From Bacteroidota bacterium (lineage in GTDB: Bacteria > Bacteroidota > Bacteroidia > Bacteroidales > FEN-979): a stretch of DNA of 64,000 bases. The DNA lies in NCBI GenBank assembly GCA_026391835.1, contig JAPLDF010000030.1, positions 30,360 through 94,359 of the forward strand, written 5' to 3'. Position numbers and translations under genes: made by a program. Below, piece by piece: positions 10,601-18,791 of this stretch (its first letter is position 1; each line of letters opens with the position of its first letter). The notes beneath the pieces were generated by a model. It saw nothing but the letters and a program-made list of their open reading frames with translations, was not told the DNA's origin and searched no databases.

Positions 10601-11480
10601 CTTTACGGCAACCGGCGGGGGTAACGTAACCACCGACGGCGGAGCACCGGTAACCTATGGAATCTGCAGGAGCACCTCCCCTCAGCCAACCATAAACGAT
10701 GTCCATACTGTTGATGGAGGAGGAACGGGCGTATTCACGAGTGAACTTACTGTACTTACTCCCTTAACAACCTATTATGTAAGGGCGTATGCGACCAACA
10801 GCTACGGAACTGCTTACGGGGAGGAGGTCACATTTAACACCTTTTCTCCGTCCTATCCCTGTATCGGACTTGAAACCATCACCGTCAACCATCCCCTTGG
10901 ACTGGTAGCGCCGGTGTCAAAAACGGTCACGTATGGCACTGTCACCAATATTCCCGGAGAGCCCTCAAAATGCTGGATAACCAGTAATCTCGGTGCTGAT
11001 CACCAGGCCGTTTCGGTTATTGATGCCACCGAAGCCTCCTCAGGCTGGTACTGGCAATTTAACACAAAACAGGGCTATAAGCTTGATGATGATGGCGTTA
11101 CCCGCACGCCAAATTCCGCTTGGGATAACGGCGCCAACTTTGGCACTTCCGACTGGATACCGGCCAACGACCCCTGCACGATTGAATTGGGTGCCGACTG
11201 GCGTATTCCAACGAATACCGAATGGAGTAATGCAGGTGCCGGTATAAACGGAAACTGGACAAACTGGAACGGACCCTGGAACTCGGGGTTGAAGATCCAT
11301 GCTGCAGGATACCTGCGCAACGGGGACGGGTTGCTGATATTCCGTGGTTCGATGGGTAGATACTGGAGCCGGAATTATGATAACTACTCCTATGGATTGA
11401 GCTTTATTACCAACAGCTACCAAAGTTCAGTTGGCACTACCATAAAAGCATGCGGCTTGCCATTGCGTTGCATCAAGTAG
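7659..11480 (+). CDS. Secreted repeat protein with four FISUMP-like modules
   Basis: Large exported protein of unknown function. The start at 7659 opens a signal peptide (about residues 1-21, cut near LLFSQ); a TTG at 7638 would only prepend seven residues. Three N-terminal modules of about 70 residues share a core like SAMLDVSSxxRGLLIPRIS, common on Bacteroidota surface proteins. Four modules of about 200 residues follow (bases 8694-9293, 9318-9917, 9939-10539, 10860-11477), each with APVDKTVTYG, KCWISSNLGADHQA, AGWYWQFNRKQGY, NDPC, WRIPTYTEW, NWNGPWNSGLK and an end like FSVRCLKD. They resemble the fibrobacter-succinogenes major paralogous domain (TIGR02145-like). A fibronectin-III-like segment lies between modules 3 and 4 (about 10560-10842). 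No sorting domain is evident at the C-terminus. Paralogues follow directly. Confidence 0.88.
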   Translation: MKTTSIFIVILLLHSSLLFSQVAINTDGSPPDPTAMLDVSSTNRGLLIPRISTAARNLIPSPATGLLIYNTDDNQFNYYNGSYWYQLGGTPINSAIGTLSPGGGVAISVSPGALPDNSAMLDVSNPSRGVLIPRISTAAREAMTSPATGLITYNTDANILFFYNGSQWITLCTVSTGIAGAAGSQPAVGVAVNAGNSGPDPSAMLDISSADKGLLIPRLSSSEREALLPVTGLAIYNTTTGTIEYNNGTTWCQVDSYLSESPVAGTHIPTTSQIEWHWTSVARAAGYKWNTIDDMSSATDLGNTTTFLETGLTCGASYTRYVWAYSGCGLVTPATLTQSTQLCSLCPTSITVDHLATNGVAPVDKTVTYGIVTNIPGETSKCWISSNLGADHQAISVDDATEASAGWYWQFNRKQGYKHDGTYRTPNTPWISGISENSDWITASDPCNIELGTTWRLPTYTEWNNVNSNGGWTNWNDPWGSGLKLHAAGYLHGADGSLDYCGLNGTYQSSTQGDADNGGYLNFLSGSSYMNYFSKAYAFSVRCMKDPGIPVPACGTSITVSHLATGGVAPVDKTATYDIVTNIAGESTKCWISSNLGSDHQAANVDDATFESAGWYWQFNRKQGYSNDWLWPYPSWTITGISENSDWQTANDPCTHELGSGWRIPTYTEWVAVSTAGSWANWNGPWNSGLKLHAAGLLNYSDGVLYNRGSGGFYWSNTQVNDGEGWDLGFGANNCDMGGGTKPFGFSVRCLKDPTPIPFTCGSSFTVNHLIANGIAPVDKSVTYSTVNNITGEPSKCWISSNLGSDHQATNFDDATEASAGWYWQFNRKQGYKNDGTNLTPSWIGGSNWEDANWEAANDPCTLELGSAWRIPTYTEWDNVRIAGNWTDWNGPWNSGLKLHAAGYLDSYNGFLIGQGTYGQYWGSNQNYDHGSGWNMYFSGYVCFQYALDKTYGNPLRCLSGVADPVALPTVTTTEISNIAGFTATGGGNVTTDGGAPVTYGICRSTSPQPTINDVHTVDGGGTGVFTSELTVLTPLTTYYVRAYATNSYGTAYGEEVTFNTFSPSYPCIGLETITVNHPLGLVAPVSKTVTYGTVTNIPGEPSKCWITSNLGADHQAVSVIDATEASSGWYWQFNTKQGYKLDDDGVTRTPNSAWDNGANFGTSDWIPANDPCTIELGADWRIPTNTEWSNAGAGINGNWTNWNGPWNSGLKIHAAGYLRNGDGLLIFRGSMGRYWSRNYDNYSYGLSFITNSYQSSVGTTIKACGLPLRCIK
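8694..11477 (+). repeat. Four ~600-bp intragenic repeats
   Basis: Four copies of a module of about 600 bases within the secreted protein, three adjacent and the fourth after a fibronectin-like insert. A fifth, decayed copy is in the next gene (about 11814-12411). Long near-identical stretches, for example around WYWQFN and NWNGPWNSGLK, make copy-number change by recombination likely. Confidence 0.85.
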
Positions 11481-11517
11481 TTTCTTGTTTTCAATTAATC
11501 TGAACAAACATAGCACC

Positions 11518-12417
11518 ATGAGAAAAGGATCTTTATTAATAGCGATGTTTCTGCTTGTAGGCGCCCCATTGTTTGCCCAGGTTGCCGTTAATAGTGATGG
11601 CAGCCAGCCGGATGCCTCGGCGATGATGGATGTCAAATCAACCACAAAAGGAGCATTATTTCCCCGGATGAGCCAGGCACAGATTTCGTTCATCGTAAAT
11701 CCGGCCAATGGATTGGTCGTTTTTTGTACCACCGACAATAAATTCTACGCCTATGTTGCAAGCGCCAACGCGTGGAAGGAAGTTTTATATGGTGCCGGGG
11801 CCCTCAGCCATTTTACGTGCGGATCAGCCTTTACCCTCAGCCATGTGGCCGGAATGGCAGCACCTGTTCCCAAAACTGTCACCTATGGCACGGTGGCAAA
11901 CCTGCCCGGTGAACCGGTAAAATACTGGATCACCAAAAACCTGGGAGCCGATCACCAGGCAGATTCAGTTAATGATGCAACAGAAGCATCGGCAGGCTGG
12001 TACTGGCAGTTTAACCATAAGCAGGGTTATAAATTTAACGGTTCGTTTACCCCATCCTGAACATTATTAACCATTGTGGAAAATTCTGACTGGACCAGCA
12101 TCAATGACCCATGTTCAATAGAAATTGGAGGTGGCTGGCGAATACCAACCATAACCGAATGGCATAACCTGAATGAAGGAGGTACATGGATCAATTGGAA
12201 TGGCCCCTGGATATCCGGGTGAAAGCTTCATGCTGCCGGGTACCTTCAGTACAACGATGGAACGCTCTCCGGCCGTGGTTCAACAGCCATGTATTGGTCA
12301 GGTGACCAGCACAGCGCGACACATGCATGGGCACTGACCTTCAACAGCAGCAGCAGTGTTATCAATAACCTTGACAAATCGTTCGCATATCCCGTTTGTT
12401 GCCTGAAAGACTATTGA
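11518..12417 (+). pseudogene. FISUMP-like secreted protein interrupted by two in-frame TGA codons
   Basis: Paralogue of the preceding gene: signal peptide (MRKGSLLIAMFLLVG, cut near LFAQ), one N-terminal SAMMDVKSTTKGALFPRM module and one FISUMP-like module. The reading frame stays open to 12417 except for TGA at 12058-12060 and TGA at 12220-12222. Aligned with the intact modules, the first TGA replaces the Trp of PSW and the second replaces the Leu of SGLKLHAAG. Downstream of both stops the conserved features persist in the same frame (ENSDW, NDPC, GWRIPTITEW, NWNGPW, KLHAAGYL, CLKDY and a final TGA). No frameshift is seen, so the damage looks recent. The first stop leaves a 180-residue secreted fragment. 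A TTG at 11485 is open in frame upstream but ATG 11518 fits the signal peptide. Confidence 0.85.
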
Positions 12418-12453
12418 TTATTGAGTTTCAAATTAACTAAGAAGCAAAATCCA

Positions 12454-13476
12454 ATGATGAAAAAACTTTTCATGCTGTTTTTCCTTGGAGGGTATATTCT
12501 GGCAAACGCCCAGGTAGCCGTCAATAACGATGGAACTCCCCCCGATGGCAGCGCCATGCTCGACGTAAAAAGCACCAGCAAAGGACTTCTGCTTCCACGA
12601 CTTACCCAGGAACAGCGAAATGCCATCGTAAATCCTGCAGCCGGGCTGCAGCTGTTTAACACCACTACCAGTAAACCAAACTATTTTGATGGCACTGCCT
12701 GGAAAAATTATGATGGTACATCGGCGTTTTCATTGCCAACCGTTACCACCATGCCGGTTACTTTCACTCCGGGGATTGGTGGTTCTGCAACAGGTGGCGG
12801 CAATGTAACCTGGGATGGTGGCACAACAATTACAGCAAGAGGTGTTTGCTGGGGTGCTGAAAACCCGACTCTTAGCGGGTACCATTCTGAAGCAGAAGGC
12901 AGTACAGGCGTTTTTACAAGTGTTATTTATAATATATTGCCATTCGCAACCTATCATGTGCGCGCCTATGCGACAAACAGTGCCGGTACGGCCTATGGCA
13001 ATGATGTGAGTTTTATTGCGCCCCCGTTTGTAATCGGGCAATCTTATAAGGGAGGTACCATCTTTTATCTGTTTCCCAGTGGAATTAATGGACTTGTTTC
13101 AGGTTTAAACGATGTGCCTGTATCACCCTGGGGAGGCTCCGGAATCAATGTTGTCACTTCCGACAGTATCGGCGCAGGACTTTACAATACATATTTCATT
13201 AATACATACTGCGGAATGAACAGTGCAGGATGGGCGTGTAGTAATGGTGCTTCTGGTTACGGAGCATTTCTTTTACCATCAAAAATGGATCTGCAATTAA
13301 TGTACAATCAAAAGAATACTATTGGAGGTTTTGTCAATGGCATCTATTGGAGTTCAACCCAGGCCAATGTTAATGAAGCGTTTGGAATTGACTTCACTTC
13401 AGGCGAACCAGTCAGCGACGATAAAAATACGTATCATGCGGTACGTGCTGTCTGGTATATCAATGACCTATGGTAA
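12454..13476 (+). CDS. Secreted protein with fibronectin-like and DUF1566-like domains
   Basis: Third member of the paralogous cluster. The start is ATG 12454 or the adjacent ATG 12457; both open a signal peptide cut near LANAQ. It carries the same N-terminal module (SAMLDVKSTSKGLLLPRL), then a fibronectin-like segment (about residues 95-190) that matches the one in the 7659 gene (YHVRAYATNSAGTAYGNDVSF versus YYVRAYATNSYGTAYGEEVTF), then a C-terminal domain starting GGTIFYLFP with LLPSKMDLQLMYNQK and YWSSTQ, typical of DUF1566/Lcl-type domains. The C-terminal module thus replaces the FISUMP-like modules of its neighbours, which suggests module exchange behind a constant exported head. Function unknown; surface location inferred. 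Confidence 0.88.
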   Translation: MMKKLFMLFFLGGYILANAQVAVNNDGTPPDGSAMLDVKSTSKGLLLPRLTQEQRNAIVNPAAGLQLFNTTTSKPNYFDGTAWKNYDGTSAFSLPTVTTMPVTFTPGIGGSATGGGNVTWDGGTTITARGVCWGAENPTLSGYHSEAEGSTGVFTSVIYNILPFATYHVRAYATNSAGTAYGNDVSFIAPPFVIGQSYKGGTIFYLFPSGINGLVSGLNDVPVSPWGGSGINVVTSDSIGAGLYNTYFINTYCGMNSAGWACSNGASGYGAFLLPSKMDLQLMYNQKNTIGGFVNGIYWSSTQANVNEAFGIDFTSGEPVSDDKNTYHAVRAVWYINDLW

Positions 13477-13522
13477 GAACTCATTGAGATAAAAACAGAT
13501 ATTTTCACTTAATCCGAATTTT

Positions 13523-14872
13523 ATGAAAACAAAAACAACCCATAAAGCATCAGCGATTTTCGCCACAATTTGCTTATTATTCGCAGGAGAATCCCCGGCC
13601 AGGGCCGATAAAGTGATCACCAGCGGAACCACCTTCAAGGTAACTGCCGGGACCACGGTGGTCTCCGCAGAAAACCTGGTGGTCAAAAGCGGGGCCACCC
13701 TCGACAATGCCGGTACGCTCATCCTGAAAAAGGGCCTTACCAACGAATATGCCACGCCAAATTCCATCGGATCCGGCACGGCAGAGTTTTCGGGGACGGC
13801 CAGTCAAACCATCAGCGGACAGAACATCATTCAACATCTCAATACAAACAATTCAGCGGGGGTTACCATTGGCGGGAACACCAGGGTGAATGGAATACTT
13901 ACATTAACAAGCGGCAAAGAGTTCCCCTCAGGATTCACGGGCACTTTCAGCTATCCTGTCGGAGATGATACCGGAACCCCGGAGTATTCGCCGGTCACCC
14001 TGACCTTTTCCGGCGGAACCTTCGGATCGGGTAATTATGCCGGTGTGAGCCTCAGGAATATCGTATATCCCGATCCGAACATCACGGGGAATTACCTGAA
14101 CCGCTACTGGACAATCAGTCAGAGCGGGATCACCAGCTTCTCATGCAATGCATCATTTCAATATGTTGCCGCAGATGTGTCTGGTACAGAAAATAAACTG
14201 TCCTGCACCAGGGTAAACCCTGCACCCTGGGTGGCTTACGCGTTGACCAATGCGGCTGCGCACCAGTTAACGGCCCTGGGATTGGGTTCATTCGGATCGT
14301 TTACCGGGGTAAAAACCGCCACGCCTCCTGCAAACCAGGAACTGGCGAACATCACCATTCCCAATGGGGTTTCAACCTGTTATGATGCCACGCAAATACT
14401 CACTATAGCCGGAAGTGGGAATGTGTTCCTGGTGGATAACGGAGGCAGTGTAACCCTTGTAGCCGGAAGTAAAGTATATATGCTGGCAGGAGCAAAGGTC
14501 AGCAGCGGCGGGTACCTTCATGGTTATATCACCACCAACGGTACTTACTGCGGTGCTGCGTTTAATCCGTTGGTGGCCAATACTTTTCTTAAGGAGGATG
14601 AACTGGGTGTAACACCGGGTGTAAAAAATCAGTTTGTCAAATTGTATCCCAATCCCACGGCAGATATTGTTATTGTTGAGTTGGTGGGTACTGATGCAAA
14701 CACGGTTGCCAGCGTAACAGTTTACAGCATGCAGGGATGCCAGCTCCTCCAAAAAACCATGATTGGCGATGCGAAATTGCAATTCTCACTTTCGGGCAGG
14801 CCGGTTGGCATGTACATGGTGCACGTGCAGTCGGGGGAGCGTTCGGAGATTGCGAAGGTCGTTAAAAACTAG
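13523..14872 (+). CDS. T9SS-sorted secreted protein
   Basis: Exported protein of unknown function with an N-terminal signal sequence (cut near ESPARA, about residue 28). The first 120 residues are a low-complexity beta-rich stretch (TTFKVTAGTTVVSAENLVVK), of a kind seen before Bacteroidota sorting domains in filament-like or adhesin proteins. The last 75 residues are a type-A T9SS C-terminal domain: FVKLYPNPTADIVIVEL, then VTVYSMQGCQLLQK and GMYMVHVQSGERSEIAKVVKN. This directs export through the outer-membrane type IX machinery and usually anchoring or release. It follows the FISUMP-like cluster by 46 bases on the same strand and may share its transcript. Confidence 0.9.
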   Translation: MKTKTTHKASAIFATICLLFAGESPARADKVITSGTTFKVTAGTTVVSAENLVVKSGATLDNAGTLILKKGLTNEYATPNSIGSGTAEFSGTASQTISGQNIIQHLNTNNSAGVTIGGNTRVNGILTLTSGKEFPSGFTGTFSYPVGDDTGTPEYSPVTLTFSGGTFGSGNYAGVSLRNIVYPDPNITGNYLNRYWTISQSGITSFSCNASFQYVAADVSGTENKLSCTRVNPAPWVAYALTNAAAHQLTALGLGSFGSFTGVKTATPPANQELANITIPNGVSTCYDATQILTIAGSGNVFLVDNGGSVTLVAGSKVYMLAGAKVSSGGYLHGYITTNGTYCGAAFNPLVANTFLKEDELGVTPGVKNQFVKLYPNPTADIVIVELVGTDANTVASVTVYSMQGCQLLQKTMIGDAKLQFSLSGRPVGMYMVHVQSGERSEIAKVVKN

Positions 14873-15043
14873 TTGAGAGCTTTGAAGCATTTACAGGTTA
14901 ACATCGCTGAAGTATAAAAAAAACATGCAACTTTACATTGTGCTGTCTTAAAGAATAACCTGTGCCGGGAGTGTGAGGCAGAAACATGTGCATGTGCTGA
15001 TTAATTTAGGGGATAAAGAGTTTCCGGTGTGAATTTCCCGTTG

Positions 15044-15051
15044 TATATTTG
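15044..15051 (+). promoter_or_regulatory. Bacteroidota -7 element TATATTTG
   Basis: Exact TAnnTTTG match, 14 bases before the ATG at 15066. A weak TTTC at 15021-15024 may serve as the -33 region. Confidence 0.5.
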
Positions 15052-15065
15052 TAAAAATTTTTACC

Positions 15066-16532
15066 ATGACAATCCCTTACCTCAAGACCAAAACTATGCG
15101 AATAACCGGGATAATTACAATCGTTGTGCTGCAAATGCTGACCCTCTCCTTTTTCGCTTCAGCACAAACAAAAGATCTGACCCTCACCCTCCACCTCCGT
15201 GGTGTTTATGAAAGCAAAATCAGCCTGCTGGCGCTGACAATTTCCAAAACGTTCAAACCCATTGTAGAGGTGCCGGGCATCAAAGATGGAGAAACAACAA
15301 AAATCACGATCCCCAAAGACAAACTTCCGGGAGAATTTGTAATACGGTTCGATTATAAGGAGAATGAATCAAGCACGCCTTATCCCTCGGAGAAGAATAT
15401 TTTTGCCTATCAGCAGGACCTGGAGCTGTGGGTAAGCCCGAAATATTGCAACAACGGCGACAGCACCCGGTTTCAGCCGGATGAACTGGAGAACGCAACA
15501 TTTGTGAAGTTCTCAAAGGAAAATGGCAGGCAAAAAGAAAAAATCGGCCTGCTGCAGAATTTCCTGATGAACTATGATGATGCAGAATCAAAGTTTTACC
15601 TGCAGGGGATCAAAGAGTATGAGCAGCGGCGGGATGCCTACAACCAGTGGCTGACCGCACGGGCCCTGGAAGATAAGGACCTGTTTGTGAGCAACCTGTA
15701 TCATTTTCAGTATATTCCCCGGATTGCCCTCAGGGGAAGCGAAACCGACCGGATCCACAGCCTGATCGACCACTACTTTGACGGGATGGATTTCAAGGAT
15801 CCCCTGCTGATCAAAACAGCCGAACTGAACAAATGGATGGATGGTTATGTCAACCTGTACGGCCAGTTGTCGACCACCACCGCATTGCGTGACTCCCTGT
15901 TCCCGCTGGCAGGAAAAACCGCCATTGAAAAGGCCAAACAGGGGCATCCGCTGGTTTATGGCTGGATGGTGGATTATTTTTTCCGCGGCTATGAGTCAAA
16001 CGGCATTACGGCAGGCATGAAGATCCTGGAACCCTATACGAATGATCCAAACTGCCTCACCTCCAAAAGGCAGGAGATAGAGCGGAGGTTAAAAGGCATG
16101 GAAACACTTGTTGCCGGAAGCATTGCCCCTGACATTTCCATGAAGGACCCGGCAGGCAACCTCTTCGAATTGAACAAGTTTAAGACATCCGGCAAGTACC
16201 TCCTGCTTTTATTCTGGTCGGCAGGATGCAGCCACTGTATGGAAACGGTCGATGCTCTTTATCCATGGCAACAGCAACCGGAGTTAAAAGACAGCATATC
16301 GGTGCTGGCCATCAGCCTTGATGAAACCGACACAGAAATTCCAGCCTGGGAAAAAAAGATCAAAGAACTTGGCGGATGGAAGCACCTGCGCGCAGCGGAG
16401 GGCGTTCGCAGCAAAGTTGCTGCCGATTACTATGTACTGGCAACACCGGTGATGGTGGTGCTTGATCCAAATACAAGAAAAATTATCGCCACACCCAACA
16501 CCTTGAATGAACTATTGAAAGTCCTTCAATAG
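15066..16532 (+). CDS. TlpA-family thioredoxin-like protein
   Basis: Exported thiol-disulfide oxidoreductase-like protein. A signal sequence precedes SFFASAQ; the start may be 15066 or, ten codons in, ATG 15096 (MRITG), which gives a more compact signal peptide. The central region (about residues 40-345) is helical, with an early DUF4369/DUF5106-like part. The C-terminal 140 residues form a TlpA/AhpC-TSA thioredoxin fold: GSIAPDISMKDPAGN, LLLFWSAGCSHC with the CxxC pair Cys388/Cys391, and the cis-Pro loop ATPVMVVLDP. Expected to act in the periplasm on disulfides of exported proteins. It has its own upstream -7 element, so it is probably a single transcript, and its stop is followed by an 11-bp repeat array. 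Confidence 0.88.
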   Translation: MTIPYLKTKTMRITGIITIVVLQMLTLSFFASAQTKDLTLTLHLRGVYESKISLLALTISKTFKPIVEVPGIKDGETTKITIPKDKLPGEFVIRFDYKENESSTPYPSEKNIFAYQQDLELWVSPKYCNNGDSTRFQPDELENATFVKFSKENGRQKEKIGLLQNFLMNYDDAESKFYLQGIKEYEQRRDAYNQWLTARALEDKDLFVSNLYHFQYIPRIALRGSETDRIHSLIDHYFDGMDFKDPLLIKTAELNKWMDGYVNLYGQLSTTTALRDSLFPLAGKTAIEKAKQGHPLVYGWMVDYFFRGYESNGITAGMKILEPYTNDPNCLTSKRQEIERRLKGMETLVAGSIAPDISMKDPAGNLFELNKFKTSGKYLLLLFWSAGCSHCMETVDALYPWQQQPELKDSISVLAISLDETDTEIPAWEKKIKELGGWKHLRAAEGVRSKVAADYYVLATPVMVVLDPNTRKIIATPNTLNELLKVLQ

Positions 16533-16548
16533 ACACAGTTTTATCCTG

Positions 16549-16680
16549 AGCTTATACAAAGCTTATACAACAGCATATAGAAAGCTTATTCGAAGCATAT
16601 ACAAGAGCATATACAACTCCTGATAAAACCCTGATGAAACCCTGATGAAATCCTGATGAAATCCTGATGAAACCCTGATG
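16549..16680. repeat. Two abutting 11-bp tandem repeat families
   Basis: The main content of the 335-base gap between the TlpA-like gene and the LytTR gene. Six units of 11-12 bp (AGCWTATACAA type) start at 16549, 16560, 16572, 16583, 16594 and 16606. Five 11-bp units of CTGATGAAAYC type (the first CTGATAAAACC) fill 16620-16674. Both have a period of about one helical turn. The rest of the gap holds a LytTR-tail relic and an A+T-rich stretch with imperfect inverted repeats (TACAAAGTTCG / ACTTTGTACTTCG). Confidence 0.8.
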
Positions 16681-16716
16681 GTTCAGGCCAGTTTTTGCGT
16701 TCCACAAGGTCCTGAC
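16675..16716 (-). pseudogene. Relic copy of the LytTR gene 3' end
   Basis: About 40 bases here match the last codons of the LytTR gene at 16861-16900 (both contain CTGATGGTTCAGGCCAG followed by TTTTTGCGTTC). The relic lacks one base in the Lys-Leu codons, so it would read LVERKNWPEPS instead of LVERKKLA-stop. It looks like the tail of a lost second copy or a local duplication. Confidence 0.6.
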
Positions 16717-16867
16717 ATTTACCGCATTAACGCCCATTTTAAATACGAAATACAACCTACAAAGTACAAACGAAAGTGGGGAGTACAAAGTTCGAAAGAC
16801 GAACAACGGCCTGCTAATCCCAAACTTTGTACTTCGTCATTCGTCCTTCGTACTTAACACTGATGGT

Positions 16868-17596
16868 TCAGGCCAGCTTTTTGCGTTCGACAAGATCAAA
16901 AAAGGCCTTGTGGTAGGTTTCACTGACCGGAATATACTGGTCGCCGATTTTTATCCGGTTGCGTTCGATCGATTCGATCTTGTCCAGTGCAATAAAAAAC
17001 GATTTGTGAACCCGGCAGAACTGAGGTTCGTGTAAAATCTCCTCCAGTTTCCGGGCATTCATGAGCGTCATGATCCTTCGTGTTTTTGTAACGATCCGCC
17101 AGTAATCGCCCATACCCTCCACATAAAGTACATCGTTGTTCTCGATGCGTTCCATGCGGGTTTCAGTTTTCACAAAGAAAAAGGAGGTTTCAGCGGTTTT
17201 GGCTTTACCGTTTTCAGGCTTGGCGGTACCTGAATCAAGCTGCATGCGCTCATACACCTTGTTCACGCCTTTTATAAACCGTTCAAAGGAGATCGGTTTC
17301 AGCATGTAATCCACGACGTCGAGTTCAAAACCCTGGATGGCGTACCGTTCATAGGCCGTGGTGAAAATTACGAAGGGGCGGTGTTTCAGGGCATTCAGCA
17401 GCTGGATGCCTGTGAGTTCCTCCATCTGTATATCCAGGAAGATAAGATCAATCTTGTTGGTCCGGATATATTCGATGGACTCTATGGCATTGTCGAATGT
17501 TTTCAGGAGGTTCAGGAATGCCACTTTGGAACAGTAATCCTTGATGATGTCGAGGGCCAGGGGCTCATCGTCAATCGCAATACAGTTGATACTCAT
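16868..17596 (-). CDS. LytTR-family response regulator
   Basis: Response regulator with a receiver domain (1-120: acidic Asp9/Asp10, phospho-acceptor Asp55 in LIFLDIQM) and a C-terminal LytTR DNA-binding domain (about 140-240, core VLYVEGMGDYWRIVT, RVHKSFFIALDKIES). LytTR domains bind DNA through loops rather than a helix-turn-helix. Its start ATG overlaps the stop of the kinase gene by four bases (ATGA), so translation of the two is coupled. Length of 242 residues is typical. A relic of its 3' end lies about 185 bases beyond its stop. Confidence 0.95.
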   Translation of the reverse strand: MSINCIAIDDEPLALDIIKDYCSKVAFLNLLKTFDNAIESIEYIRTNKIDLIFLDIQMEELTGIQLLNALKHRPFVIFTTAYERYAIQGFELDVVDYMLKPISFERFIKGVNKVYERMQLDSGTAKPENGKAKTAETSFFFVKTETRMERIENNDVLYVEGMGDYWRIVTKTRRIMTLMNARKLEEILHEPQFCRVHKSFFIALDKIESIERNRIKIGDQYIPVSETYHKAFFDLVERKKLA

Positions 17597-18618
17597 ATCC
17601 AGAGGATTAATTGAACATTAAACAAATCGTCAGATGAAGTTATTTCAAGTTTATGTTTGCCGGGGTAAAGCAGGTTGAGCCTGCGCCGGATGTTTGTCAA
17701 CCCGATGCCGCCGACCTGGTCGGTTGCATTGTTCCCGTTTTTCCTGACGTGGTTGGTAACGTCAAACAGGATTTGTTGCGCGCCGATAGACAAATTGATC
17801 GTAATACCCGGGTTTGACACCGTCCGGCTCCCATGTTTGAAGGCGTTTTCAACAAAAGGGATGAGCAGCATGGGTGCGATGGTCCGCCCGTCCAGATTAC
17901 CGGAAATGTTAAACGCCACAAAATCTTTGTGCCTGATCCGGAGTTTTTCAAGTTCTATAAAACTTTTCAGGTATTCGATCTCCTTCTCCAGCAGAACGCT
18001 GTCGGTGGTTGCATCGTACAGCATATACCGCATGATCGACGACATTTTCATCACCGCCTCGGGGGCATCTTCCGATTTTTTATACACAAGCGAATAAATG
18101 TTGTTCAGTGTGTTGAACAAAAAATGTGGATTTATCTGCGAACGGAGTAGTGCCAGTTCTCCCGATTGTTTTTCAAGCAGCAATTCGGTTCTCAGCTTCT
18201 GTGTGTCAAACCAGCCAATGGCAAGCTGGATCAGCAGGGCGTAAATACCATAGATGATTACCAGGCGCAGGGAGTTAAACCACCAGCTTTTATCAACGTT
18301 CAGTAAGTTTGGTGACTTCAGGTGGCTGAACCCGATGTGTTTCCAGAACAGGTATTCAATTCCCACCCTGAGGGGAATAAGGATGACAATAACAGCAATC
18401 AGCAGGAGAATCGGATAGAGCTTGCGTTTCCGTGTGAAAAATAATCCGTAAACGATGTAGAAACAATAAAAGGTGATGAAACTGGTGATCGGGTATATGG
18501 TTATCTCCTCAAACGGATCGTATTTGGTACCCGACCACATGGCAATGGTCAGCAGAATCTGGTTGAACATGTAAATCCAGAAAGCAACATGGATCAGGAT
18601 TTTGTATTTCAGCTTCAT
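17593..18618 (-). CDS. LytS-type sensor histidine kinase (His_kinase family)
   Basis: Integral-membrane kinase with four predicted membrane segments in the first 135 residues, no large periplasmic sensor, a short coiled region (about 138-160), then the His_kinase domain with phospho-acceptor His165 (QINPHFLFNTLNNIY) and a HATPase domain (N box IPFVENAFKHGS, G box GGIGLTNIRRRL). First gene of a two-gene operon with the overlapping LytTR regulator. The signal is unknown. The 173-base gap to the T9SS gene upstream holds no obvious TAnnTTTG element. Confidence 0.94.
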   Translation of the reverse strand: MKLKYKILIHVAFWIYMFNQILLTIAMWSGTKYDPFEEITIYPITSFITFYCFYIVYGLFFTRKRKLYPILLLIAVIVILIPLRVGIEYLFWKHIGFSHLKSPNLLNVDKSWWFNSLRLVIIYGIYALLIQLAIGWFDTQKLRTELLLEKQSGELALLRSQINPHFLFNTLNNIYSLVYKKSEDAPEAVMKMSSIMRYMLYDATTDSVLLEKEIEYLKSFIELEKLRIRHKDFVAFNISGNLDGRTIAPMLLIPFVENAFKHGSRTVSNPGITINLSIGAQQILFDVTNHVRKNGNNATDQVGGIGLTNIRRRLNLLYPGKHKLEITSSDDLFNVQLILWI

Positions 18619-18791
18619 GTAGTATGAATTATACCACTAAATTAATGATAAATCAGACAGTTGCAACAATTATTTGAAGCAAATCGACAGGATGCCCGGT
18701 TTATTCGGCATGCTCTCAGAAATAACCGACAACCGAAAACGGGCTGGCTGCCAGGAAAGACGGGTTCCCCGGAAAACCAGCAAAGCAGTAA

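Noticed and set aside
10182..10706. 174-codon minus-strand frame inside the FISUMP-like protein gene
   Set aside because: The same antisense pattern appears over each repeat copy, so it reflects codon periodicity of the repeats.
12058..12222. TGA recoding (Trp or selenocysteine)
   Set aside because: Only one of the two TGAs aligns with Trp, the other with Leu; no SECIS-like hairpin was noted, and other genes here use TGA as a true stop.
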